DNA from: Chryseolinea serpens
GTDB taxonomy: Bacteria > Bacteroidota > Bacteroidia > Cytophagales > Cyclobacteriaceae
Reading direction: 5' to 3'
Assembly: GCF_900129725.1 (NCBI RefSeq)
Contig: NZ_FQWQ01000003.1
Coordinates: 984,091-1,048,090, forward strand
Length of the DNA: 64,000 nt
Part shown: positions 45,173-53,878 of the stretch, piece by piece
How positions within the stretch are numbered: the first letter of the stretch is position 1
How the letters are laid out: each line of letters starts with the position of its first letter
Notes under the pieces: model-generated
Database searches by the model: none
Told to the model about the DNA's origin: nothing
What the model saw: the letters and a program-made list of their open reading frames with translations, nothing else
Position numbers and translations under genes: made by a program

Positions 45173-47890
45173 ATGGCGATGAGAAATCTTCTGTTAAAAG
45201 GTACGGTCTTCCTCTTGTTGAGCTACGTTTCCATTCCGCTCCTGGCCGGTCCCGGAAACATTGCACCCCAAGCGACCATCACGGCGTCCACCGAACTCAA
45301 CGCCGATTTCAATGCACGGAACATTGCCGATGGCGTGATCCGCATTCCAAACAACGGGGAATGGGCTTGCCTGGGCGACACGACCGATTGGGGATATATT
45401 CGTTTTCCCTGGATCCAATTGGAATGGAAGTCGGAGCAGAAGATCAACAAGATCGTTTTATACGACCGCCCATCCCTGCGCGAGAACATTGCCGGGGGTA
45501 AACTTCTGTTCAGCGATGGCAGCATGATTTGGGTGAACCAACTTCCCGGCGATGGAACCGGGAAGGCGATTACGTTTGATACAAAAACCGTTCGGTGGGT
45601 GAAGTTCGTCACTACCGATGGAACGGGGAGGAACCTCGGCTTTTCAGAGATCGAAGTCTTTCCGTCGCCGGAGCAGTTCACCGACTATGTGTCAATGGTC
45701 GACCCGTACATAGAGACCAACCGAGGCCGGTACTTTTTCTTTGTCACCGGCAGCCGGCCCTTTGGCATGGTGAGCGCTGCGCCGCATACCCGCAACAAGA
45801 ATCAGAATGGTGGTGGCTATAATTATAATGAGCAGCACATCCTGGGCTTCGGACAAATTCACTGCTGGATGCTCTCGGGCATCGAGGTGATGCCCGCGCA
45901 GGTTTCGGTTGATCCAACAAAAGGAGAGGCCGCCTGGAAATCAAAATTCACACACGACGAAGAAATGGTGCAGCCGGGCTATCACCGTGTCTATCTCCAG
46001 GATGCCGACACCTGGACCGAACTCACCACCACCGAGCGCGTGAGCTTCTATCGCTTCCGCTTCACCCGCAACATGAAGACCCAGATCCTCGCTAACCTGG
46101 GGGGCTACCTGTCTAACAGCACCATGGCCAACGCCGACGTGAAGAAGACCTCAGCCTCGGAATTTGAGGGTTCGCTCAGTTCAGTGAAACGCTATTGGGG
46201 AGGTCCCAAAGACGTAAAGATCTATTTCGTAGTTCGTTTTGATAAACCTTTTCAAAACCTCAACGGATGGAAAGGCACGCGCCAAATGAAGGACATCACC
46301 ACGCTGGCGGGCGACAGCCTCGGCATCGCGGCAGCCTACGACGTGAAGGCGGGAGAACAACTTCAAATGAAGATCGGCATCTCCTATACCAGCATCGACA
46401 ACGCGCGCAAGAACCTGGAGACGGAATGCACGACGTGGGACTTCGATGCCGTGAAAAACGAGTCACAAAAAATATGGAACGATTGGTTGGGAAAAATTAA
46501 GGTAGAAGGCGGTCGCGCCGATCAGCGTGTGAAATTTTATACGGACCTGTGGCACGTGCTGCTGGGCCGTCACAAGATCAATGACGTCTCCGGCGATTAC
46601 CCCGACCGCACCACGGGCAAACGCGAGGGCAACTTCACGGACGCTGTATTCAAAGTGAAAACCTTGCCGCGCGATGCCAATGGAAATCTGAAATACAATA
46701 TGTACAACTCGGATGCCTTTTGGCTCACGCAATGGAACCTTAACGTGCTCTGGGGCCTGGCGTGGCCATCGGTTCAGGATGAGATGTCGGCTTCCATGAT
46801 CCAGTATGCCGACAACGGCTACCTGCTTCCGCGCGGGCCCAGCGGCGGTGGCTACTCGTATATCATGACCAGCAGTCCCACCACGATGCTCATCGCCAGC
46901 ACCTACATGAAGAACCTGCTGACCAAGGTCGACGCCAAGCATGCCTTCGAAGTCGTGAAACGCAACCATCTCCCCGGCGGCATGTTGGGAAGCGCTGCCG
47001 ACATTGACTTCTATACGCAACACGGCTGGTGGAAAGACAATGCGGGCATCACCGTTGAAGCCGCTCTCCAGGATTGGGCCATTGCTCAGATGGCACAAAA
47101 GATGGGAAGAAAAAAAGACTATGCATTTTTTATGGATCGCTCCGCGGGATGGAAGAAATGCTTCAACCCAAAGTGGAATCTCTTGTTTCCGAAAGATGCA
47201 CAGGGGAAATTCCTGCACGACGATCCGCTCAGCGGAAGCGGATGGGTGGAAGCCAATGCATGGCAAGCCACCTGGGCCGTGTCGCACGACCTGCCAGGGC
47301 TGGCCAAACTCATGGGGGGGCAGGATTCGCTCGCAGCAAAATTGAATTATGCATTTGAGAAGGCTGAACCGAGCAACTTTGTATTTGGCTATACGGATGG
47401 CTATGTGAGTTACGCCAATCAGCCAGGTTGCTCCAACGCGCATGTTTTTAATTATGCAGGCAAGCCTTGGCTCACGCAGTACTGGGTTCGCCAGGTAAAA
47501 GAAAAAGCCTTCGGTGGCACAACGCCCGACCTGGGGTACGGCGGCCACGACGAAGATCAGGGACAAATGGGGGGAACAAGCGCGTTGATGGCACTGGGCT
47601 TGTTCAGCGTGCAAGGCAACGCTGCCATAGATCCGGTCTATGAGATCACCAGCCCCATCTTTGACACGATCACCATTTCACTGGATCCTAAGTATTATAG
47701 CGGCAGCCAGTTCGTGATCACCACGCACGGCAACAGCGACGAGAATGTCTATATTCAAAAGGCTACACTCAATGGCAAAACGCATAACCAATTCTTTATC
47801 CGCCATGCCGACTATGCCCGCGGCGGTCAGCTGGAGTTGTGGCTGGGGAAGGAACCGAACCGGAATTGGGGAACGGTCTCCGCAAAATGA
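45173..47890 (+). CDS. GH92 family alpha-mannosidase with N-terminal F5/8-type domain
   Basis: A 905-residue exported enzyme (ATG 45173; signal cleaved near LLA). A discoidin-like carbohydrate-binding domain (about 25-180) precedes the GH92 beta-sandwich and (alpha/alpha)6 domains. Recognised stretches include DPYIETNRGRYFFF, HCWMLSGIEVMP, YWGGPKDVKIYFVVRFD, YNSDAFWLTQWNLNVLW and GHDEDQGQMGG, the last corresponding to the GNDDxGQM catalytic region. GH92 enzymes are calcium-dependent exo-alpha-mannosidases acting on N-glycans or fungal mannan. It opens the locus and carries the shared operator. Confidence 0.9.
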   Translation: MAMRNLLLKGTVFLLLSYVSIPLLAGPGNIAPQATITASTELNADFNARNIADGVIRIPNNGEWACLGDTTDWGYIRFPWIQLEWKSEQKINKIVLYDRPSLRENIAGGKLLFSDGSMIWVNQLPGDGTGKAITFDTKTVRWVKFVTTDGTGRNLGFSEIEVFPSPEQFTDYVSMVDPYIETNRGRYFFFVTGSRPFGMVSAAPHTRNKNQNGGGYNYNEQHILGFGQIHCWMLSGIEVMPAQVSVDPTKGEAAWKSKFTHDEEMVQPGYHRVYLQDADTWTELTTTERVSFYRFRFTRNMKTQILANLGGYLSNSTMANADVKKTSASEFEGSLSSVKRYWGGPKDVKIYFVVRFDKPFQNLNGWKGTRQMKDITTLAGDSLGIAAAYDVKAGEQLQMKIGISYTSIDNARKNLETECTTWDFDAVKNESQKIWNDWLGKIKVEGGRADQRVKFYTDLWHVLLGRHKINDVSGDYPDRTTGKREGNFTDAVFKVKTLPRDANGNLKYNMYNSDAFWLTQWNLNVLWGLAWPSVQDEMSASMIQYADNGYLLPRGPSGGGYSYIMTSSPTTMLIASTYMKNLLTKVDAKHAFEVVKRNHLPGGMLGSAADIDFYTQHGWWKDNAGITVEAALQDWAIAQMAQKMGRKKDYAFFMDRSAGWKKCFNPKWNLLFPKDAQGKFLHDDPLSGSGWVEANAWQATWAVSHDLPGLAKLMGGQDSLAAKLNYAFEKAEPSNFVFGYTDGYVSYANQPGCSNAHVFNYAGKPWLTQYWVRQVKEKAFGGTTPDLGYGGHDEDQGQMGGTSALMALGLFSVQGNAAIDPVYEITSPIFDTITISLDPKYYSGSQFVITTHGNSDENVYIQKATLNGKTHNQFFIRHADYARGGQLELWLGKEPNRNWGTVSAK

Positions 47891-48040
47891 TGCGGTGCGG
47901 TTTCGACCATCCTGAACCTGCAAGCAAAGCGTTTTAAAGCGTTATGGGCACTTTTTTGACGAAAGTTCCCCCTTTCATGCAAACGTTTTAAAAAAAAGTC
48001 AAAATTCTTTTTTGGCAATCCTTTTTTGTTCAATTTTGGC

Positions 48041-48061
48041 TTGTTCATATGTTCATACATA
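48041..48061 (+). promoter_or_regulatory. Operator copy 2 before SusC
   Basis: The same sequence as at 45073 and 56255 over 21 bases; the final base of the dyad differs (ACATAC instead of ACATAT). It lies 52 bp before the SusC start codon. No perfect promoter element is visible next to it. Confidence 0.72.
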
Positions 48062-48112
48062 CTGACAGTGCACGTTTTGAATCATGCTTTAATGCCAACT
48101 AAATTCTTTTTT

Positions 48113-51100
48113 ATGAATAAAAAATTTTACCGCGACATAGGATTATTCCTCCTGACGGTAGTTTGCCTGCTGGCCACAACGTCTGCTGGATTTTCAGCGC
48201 CGGCTAGTTTTCTAGTACAACAAACCAAGATCTCCGGTAAAGTGATCTCCGCCGACAACGAGGTCCTGCCCGGTGTGAACGTGATCATCAAAGGAACCAG
48301 CGAAGGAACGGTGACCGATGCCGAAGGGTTCTACTCGATCAACGTTCCCGGCCCGGATGCCACCCTGGTGTTCTCCTTCATCGGCTTCTCGCCGGAAGAG
48401 ATCACCGTCGGCAACCAGACCCGGCTCGACGTGACCATGACCCCGGCGCTCGAAGCGCTCTCGGAGATTGTGGTGATCGGTTATGGCGAAGTGAAGAAGT
48501 CGGACCTCACCGGTTCGGTTTCGTCGGTGAAGGCCGAGGAGTTGAAGGCCATCCCCACCACATCGTTCGACCAGGCGTTGCAGGGGAGAGCTGCCGGTGT
48601 GCAAGTGCAGCAAACCTCGGGTCAGCCGGGAGCAGAAGCTTCCATCCGCATCCGGGGAACAAGCTCGATCACCGCAGCCAACGAGCCACTCTATGTTATA
48701 GATGGTATGCTGGTGAACAGCAGCACAGCGGATGTAACGGCCGGCGGTTTCCAAGGCCCGCGCATTGGCCCGCTTTCAGCCATCAACCCAAGCGATATTG
48801 AATCGATCGAAATATTGAAAGACGCCTCCGCTACCGCCATCTATGGTTCGCGCGGTGCCAACGGCGTCATCCTCATCACCACCAAGCGCGGTAAGAAAGG
48901 AACAAGCGCTTTGAATTTTGAGAGCTACTACGGCGTGCAGCAAGTATCCAAACAACTCGACCTGCTCAATGCGAGCCAGTTCGGCAGTTTGGTGAACGAA
49001 GCCCGCTCAAATGCCGGTTTGCCTCTTGTGTACACCAATCCTCAAAACCTGGGCACCGGAACCGACTGGCAGAAAGAAATCTACCGCACCGCCCCGATAC
49101 AAAACTATCAGCTGTCGTTCACAGGCGGTACGGAGAAAACACAATATGCCATCTCCGGCGGATTGTTCGATCAGGATGGTGTCGTTATCGGTAGCGACTT
49201 TAAGCGCTATTCATTCCGCACCAACATCAACACCGAGATCAGCAAAAAGCTGAGCGTGGGAACGAACATGTCCCTTTCAAGCACAAGCGGCAATGTGCTG
49301 AACACCGGTCTGCAATTTATTGCTCCGGGTGTGATCGGCGAAGCATTGACCATGAACCCGATCCTGCCGGTGTATGATCCTGCACAAAAAGGCGGATACA
49401 CCTATGAGAACACCATTGGCCCGGCGCAAGCGGCACAGACCGGAACCGTGGCGGGCAACCCTGTGGCAGAGGCAAGAAGTGCAAAGGCGCTGAGCACCAG
49501 CACCCGGATCCTGGGCAATGTGGAAGCGAAATATAAAATTATAAATGCCCTGGTATTCAAGACCAGTTTGGGTATAGACGCCGTGTTTTCGAAAGACAGA
49601 ATGTTCCAGCCGTCGTGGCTCCGCGCCGCGCAAGCTGCGAAAGGCGTCGCCGGTCTGGCTACGTTGCAAGGCGTGACCTGGCTGAACGAGAACACCCTTA
49701 CTTATGACAAGCAACTTGGAAAAGATAATCTGAATGTGGTAGTGGGCTACACCCTGCAGGAATTCCAAAATGAATCGTTCGGCGTCAATGTTTTTGGGAC
49801 CGACGATCAACTGGGATATCACCACGTGGGCAGCGCCTCGAGCCCACAGGCTCCCTACAACAGCGAGAGCAAATGGAGCATGGTGTCGTACCTGGGACGT
49901 GCGCAATATTCCCTCAATCACAAATACCTGTTCACCGTCACGGGTCGTGTGGACGGCTCGTCAAAATTTGGCGCGGCGAACAAATACGCATTCTTCCCTT
50001 CGGGCGCATTTGCCTGGCGGATGTCGGATGAATCTTTTATGCAGGATATTGACTTCCTGTCCGACCTGAAACTGAAAGCATCCCTCGGTACGATCGGCAA
50101 CCAGGCCATCAATCCCTATCAGTCGCTTCCCACGGTGGCTTCCTATGGTCAGGGGGTCTTCAACAACGGCACCACGGTGTTGCCCTACAACAGCAGCCAG
50201 CCGCAGATCTACAACAACCCGAACTTGAAGTGGGAAACCACTCGCCAGTTTAACATCGGTTTTGATGCCGGCTTTTTAGATGGACGCATCCAGATGACCG
50301 CCGAGTATTATAGAAAATATACCTACGACCTGTTGTTGAACACGCCGATCTCCAGCACCACCGGTTTTGAGAACACCTACCTGAACGTCGGCAACGTGGA
50401 GAACAAAGGTTTTGACCTGGAGATCACGACCGTGAACACCAGCTCCTCCAGTGCGCTGAAGTGGAACACCTCGCTCAACCTTTCGATGAACCGGAACGAA
50501 GTCACCAAGCTGGCCACCGATAGCGATGTGCAGTTGGGCAATGGTTTGATCCTGAGAGAAGGACAACCGATCGGTACGTTCTACGGCTATGTGTTCGACG
50601 GCATTTTTCAAACCGACGAAGAGGTCAGCAAGAGCGCCGTGTTTGCAAACCAGAAAAGCGGAGCGAGCCAGGCCAAAGCCGGCGACCGGAAATACAAAGA
50701 CATCGTGCCCGACGGCGTGATCGACGACAAGGACCGGACCATCATCGGACATGCCTTGCCGAAGTATACCTGGGGCTTGAACAACACGCTTTCCTTCAAA
50801 AACTTTACGCTGAACTTTTTCTTCCAGGCCTCGCAGGGCAACAACATGAACAACCTGAACCGGATGTTCCTGGAAGACATGAACGGCGAGCACAACGTGT
50901 TGGCCGATGCAGCCCTGAACCGCTGGACACCGACAAACCCCAGCAACGAATATCCCCGCGCGTTGGCAAAACGCACGGCCGATGTGGGAACGATTTCTTC
51001 TAAGTTCATCGAAGACGCATCGTACATACGGTTGAAGAATGTGAACCTTGCCTACAACGTTCCGTCGATGATGCTGGACCGTTTCGGGATGAGAAGCCTC

Positions 51101-51262
51101 CGGATCTATGTGAGCGCCACCAACCTGTTCACCAGCACCAACTACCGTGGCTATGATCCGGAGGGCAGCAGCTATGGAACGGCCACGGCCTATCCCGGCA
51201 TCGACCAGGGCCGCTATCCGCTGACGAAAACTTACCTGGTGGGTCTTAACCTTGGTTTTTAA
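48113..51262 (+). CDS. SusC/RagA TonB-linked outer-membrane transporter of the mannoside locus
   Basis: A 1049-residue protein starting at ATG 48113 (MNKKFYRD) before a signal peptide (to about 25). A carboxypeptidase-regulatory domain (about 42-115) and TonB plug (about 118-240; VVIGYGEVKKSDLTGSV, YGSRGANGVILITTK) precede the barrel. Unlike the SusC at 22.7 kb it has no STN domain, so it is not a sigma/FecR transducer; control should come from the shared operator. It would import oligosaccharides captured by the SusD encoded 20 bp downstream. Confidence 0.94.
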   Translation: MNKKFYRDIGLFLLTVVCLLATTSAGFSAPASFLVQQTKISGKVISADNEVLPGVNVIIKGTSEGTVTDAEGFYSINVPGPDATLVFSFIGFSPEEITVGNQTRLDVTMTPALEALSEIVVIGYGEVKKSDLTGSVSSVKAEELKAIPTTSFDQALQGRAAGVQVQQTSGQPGAEASIRIRGTSSITAANEPLYVIDGMLVNSSTADVTAGGFQGPRIGPLSAINPSDIESIEILKDASATAIYGSRGANGVILITTKRGKKGTSALNFESYYGVQQVSKQLDLLNASQFGSLVNEARSNAGLPLVYTNPQNLGTGTDWQKEIYRTAPIQNYQLSFTGGTEKTQYAISGGLFDQDGVVIGSDFKRYSFRTNINTEISKKLSVGTNMSLSSTSGNVLNTGLQFIAPGVIGEALTMNPILPVYDPAQKGGYTYENTIGPAQAAQTGTVAGNPVAEARSAKALSTSTRILGNVEAKYKIINALVFKTSLGIDAVFSKDRMFQPSWLRAAQAAKGVAGLATLQGVTWLNENTLTYDKQLGKDNLNVVVGYTLQEFQNESFGVNVFGTDDQLGYHHVGSASSPQAPYNSESKWSMVSYLGRAQYSLNHKYLFTVTGRVDGSSKFGAANKYAFFPSGAFAWRMSDESFMQDIDFLSDLKLKASLGTIGNQAINPYQSLPTVASYGQGVFNNGTTVLPYNSSQPQIYNNPNLKWETTRQFNIGFDAGFLDGRIQMTAEYYRKYTYDLLLNTPISSTTGFENTYLNVGNVENKGFDLEITTVNTSSSSALKWNTSLNLSMNRNEVTKLATDSDVQLGNGLILREGQPIGTFYGYVFDGIFQTDEEVSKSAVFANQKSGASQAKAGDRKYKDIVPDGVIDDKDRTIIGHALPKYTWGLNNTLSFKNFTLNFFFQASQGNNMNNLNRMFLEDMNGEHNVLADAALNRWTPTNPSNEYPRALAKRTADVGTISSKFIEDASYIRLKNVNLAYNVPSMMLDRFGMRSLRIYVSATNLFTSTNYRGYDPEGSSYGTATAYPGIDQGRYPLTKTYLVGLNLGF

Positions 51263-51281
51263 AATTATAACGATCACAACC

Positions 51282-52751
51282 ATGAAATCATTGACTATAC
51301 ATATGAAGACGGCCGGTGCCATTCTCCTGTTGTCTCTGTTGTCAACTTCCTGCAAGGACTTCCTGGAAGAGAATCCGAAGGACCGGCAGACGACGACGAA
51401 CTTTTATACGACCGAGGAAAATGCCCTGTCGGCCGTGAATGCGATCTATGCCCACCTGAACTCTCAAAGCGGCGACACCTTTGGTGGTGTGTATTTTGGA
51501 GGGTTCTGGGTAACGGAAGGTTTGTCTTCCGATGAGATGATCAATCTCCAGTCGGGCTCGCCGGACCAGGATCAGTTGGCGACCTTCACACAGGACCCCA
51601 ACAACGGGACGCTCTACGAGATTTGGAAACAACACTACAAGGCGATCTCCCTCGCCAATGTGGCCATCGCCAAAATCCCGGGCATCCAAATGGATGAAAC
51701 GCTGAGGACGCGCTACATCAACGAAGCAAAATTTCTCAGGGGATTGTTGTATTTCAACCTGGTGCGCATGTTCGGCAAAATACCCCTGCTGACAAGCGAC
51801 GTAACGTCGACAACGCCATCGGCAGAAGAAGTAGACGTGATCTATACACAGATCCTTGCCGATCTTAACGACGCCACCAACCTTCCTGCCGACCAGGCCG
51901 ACGGAAGGGGACGCGCCACCGCGGGTGCCGCGCACGCTCTGCTGGCAAAAGTATACCTCACCCGGAAAGACTATGACAACGCCATCGCCGAATGCGAAAA
52001 GGTGATCGACTCGGGTAAGTATGAACTGTGGGATAATTTTGCAGACATCTTTAAAATTGCCAACCGCGGATTGAAAGAAGCGATCTTCTCTGTTGGTTTT
52101 GGAACGGCTGGAAATGCCCTCAGCTTCTGGGAAGTGGCGCAAGTGCATGTGCGTTTGCTGCCTCCTGAGTTGTCTTCGGCGGGAATCACCTCCAACACCC
52201 TGGGATGGACCGCGCCCACGCAAGCCCTGGTGGATAGCTACGACGCCATCGACGAACGCCGTGACGTGACCGTGTTCAATCGCTTTAGTGAAACGGTGGG
52301 CGGAAAATCTTACAACGTGCCGTTCAGTCGCTACTACTTTAGAAAGTATTGGGATGTGACGACACCAACCGAATTCAACACCTCGGAAGCCAACATCGAT
52401 TTCCCCGTGATCCGCTATGCCGACGTGCTGCTGATGTATGCCGAAGCCTTGAATGAAAAAGACCGGTCACAGGAAGCACACGACGCCGTGAACCTGGTGC
52501 GCCACCGCGCGAACCTGGCAGACCTTTCCGGTCTTAGCAAAGACGCATTCCGCGATGCCGTGCTCGTCGAAAGAAGACATGAGCTGGCAGCAGAAGGTCA
52601 CCGCTGGTTTGACCTGGCGCGTACGGGCAAGCTGGAGCAACTCGTGCCGCTGGCAAAACCGGGCGTGACGCCGCAGGCGAAGCACTACTTGTTCCCCATT
52701 CCGCAGCGCGAACGGGATCTCGATCCCAACTTACCTCAAAATGACTATTGA
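51282..52751 (+). CDS. SusD/RagB family glycan-binding lipoprotein of the mannoside locus
   Basis: A 489-residue protein from ATG 51282, with a lipoprotein signal (LLSTSC, Cys about 24) and the SusD pattern: KDFLEENPKDRQT, NALSAVNAIYAHL, TRYINEAKFLRGLLYFNL, GAAHALLAKVYL and a C-terminal ERRHELAAEGHRWFDLAR. Surface-exposed partner of the preceding SusC. Co-transcribed with SusC and the following lipoprotein. Confidence 0.94.
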   Translation: MKSLTIHMKTAGAILLLSLLSTSCKDFLEENPKDRQTTTNFYTTEENALSAVNAIYAHLNSQSGDTFGGVYFGGFWVTEGLSSDEMINLQSGSPDQDQLATFTQDPNNGTLYEIWKQHYKAISLANVAIAKIPGIQMDETLRTRYINEAKFLRGLLYFNLVRMFGKIPLLTSDVTSTTPSAEEVDVIYTQILADLNDATNLPADQADGRGRATAGAAHALLAKVYLTRKDYDNAIAECEKVIDSGKYELWDNFADIFKIANRGLKEAIFSVGFGTAGNALSFWEVAQVHVRLLPPELSSAGITSNTLGWTAPTQALVDSYDAIDERRDVTVFNRFSETVGGKSYNVPFSRYYFRKYWDVTTPTEFNTSEANIDFPVIRYADVLLMYAEALNEKDRSQEAHDAVNLVRHRANLADLSGLSKDAFRDAVLVERRHELAAEGHRWFDLARTGKLEQLVPLAKPGVTPQAKHYLFPIPQRERDLDPNLPQNDY

Positions 52752-52798
52752 TCATGAACAGGGAAAATACATCCGCATCACCCGTAAAATTTAACACC

Positions 52799-53644
52799 AT
52801 GAATGTGTATCGTCAATATATCGCTTACGGCGCCATCCTGTTGGCCACCGTTGTAGGCCTCGGTTCTTGTGAAGATGACTATCAGTCGGACGCTGCTGAT
52901 CCGGGTCTTCCGCTCACCGTCGATGGAGCATCGATAAAAGCGCCGGGTCATGGGCAATACAAAGTCACACGCAAGCTTGTGGACGGCCAGGTGGTCATCA
53001 CTGCCGACTTCTCGACACTGAACGGCGTGAAATCGCTCACAGTGACGAAGACCGTGGCCACACAGAAAGATGAGACCTTTGGTCAGAACGGCGTGGTCAC
53101 CATCGACCCCTTGGGACAAGCCAAATATGACTACACCTACAACCTCCAGGACGGCGATGTTGATAAACTGATCGGCCTCACGTTCCAGGCACAGGATCAG
53201 TCCGGAAACGTGTTGACCAGCGACGTCACGCTCGTGGTCACCTTGTCGCCGCGCGAGAACATTCCCCGCAAAAAATGGGCGTGGACGTCCAGGCTTTGGG
53301 TGGACAATGACAATTCGCAAGACCTGAAAGATTGCGAGAAAGACAACTACTACCTGTTCAATTCCGATAGCACCGTCACCGTGAACTACGGCGCCGACAC
53401 CGGGGCAGGCGACTGCGCGTTCGATGGCTTTACCATCTACGACAAATGGTATCTCACCGCCGATGAAAAATACTTCATCCTGAAGAGCCACGGCCTGTTC
53501 GACCCCACGGTGAAAGTGGACTCCTTCCAGATGCAGACCCTGACTGTGGACAAACTGGAGATGTCGATCGACATCGATCTCTCGATCTTTGGCCTGGGAA
53601 CGGATGAGACATTCCTCTATCAATACACGGCAGAGCCCAAGTAG
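52799..53644 (+). CDS. Surface lipoprotein, third member of the SusCD operon
   Basis: A 281-residue lipoprotein; the ATG at 52799 is preferred because it places the signal (YGAILLATVVGLGSC, Cys about 22) at the N-terminus. The mature part contains an Ig/cadherin-like beta domain (about 35-145, ending TLVVTLSPREN) and a C-terminal beta-rich domain (about 150-281) with cysteines in KDCEKD and GDCAFDG. Position 48 bp after SusD fits a SusE/SusF-like surface glycan-binding protein, though no sequence match to those is obvious. Confidence 0.75.
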   Translation: MNVYRQYIAYGAILLATVVGLGSCEDDYQSDAADPGLPLTVDGASIKAPGHGQYKVTRKLVDGQVVITADFSTLNGVKSLTVTKTVATQKDETFGQNGVVTIDPLGQAKYDYTYNLQDGDVDKLIGLTFQAQDQSGNVLTSDVTLVVTLSPRENIPRKKWAWTSRLWVDNDNSQDLKDCEKDNYYLFNSDSTVTVNYGADTGAGDCAFDGFTIYDKWYLTADEKYFILKSHGLFDPTVKVDSFQMQTLTVDKLEMSIDIDLSIFGLGTDETFLYQYTAEPK

Positions 53645-53669
53645 AAAAAAGAATTTGTTTGCGATGGTA

Positions 53670-53705
53670 AAAAAGTCCGGCCTCTACAACGGCCGGATTT
53701 TTTTG
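53670..53705 (+). terminator. Rho-independent terminator of the SusCD operon
   Basis: CCGGCC (53677-53682) and GGCCGG (53691-53696) form a stem around TCTACAAC, preceded by an A run and followed by seven T. It ends the SusC-SusD-lipoprotein message. Confidence 0.9.
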
Positions 53706-53820
53706 TTGTAATACGTTTTTAAGGGGAGCCAACCGCCGGCCCATAACGGGGTGTAGTGGTTTGATCCTTGGGCGCCGATGCTGAAGGTTTCCGTGCATCG
53801 GGGTGTGCCCGAGGCTGCAC

Positions 53821-53857
53821 AAAAGAATAGGGGCCCGTGCAAAATGACACGAACCCC
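53821..53857 (-). terminator. Likely terminator of the minus-strand glycosidase gene
   Basis: On the minus strand GGGGTTCGTG pairs with CACGGGCCCC (two G-T wobbles) around an eight-base loop, followed by TATTCTTTTG. It starts 22 bp beyond the stop of the glycosidase gene. Confidence 0.6.
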
Positions 53858-53878
53858 ATATTCACTACCCAAACTATC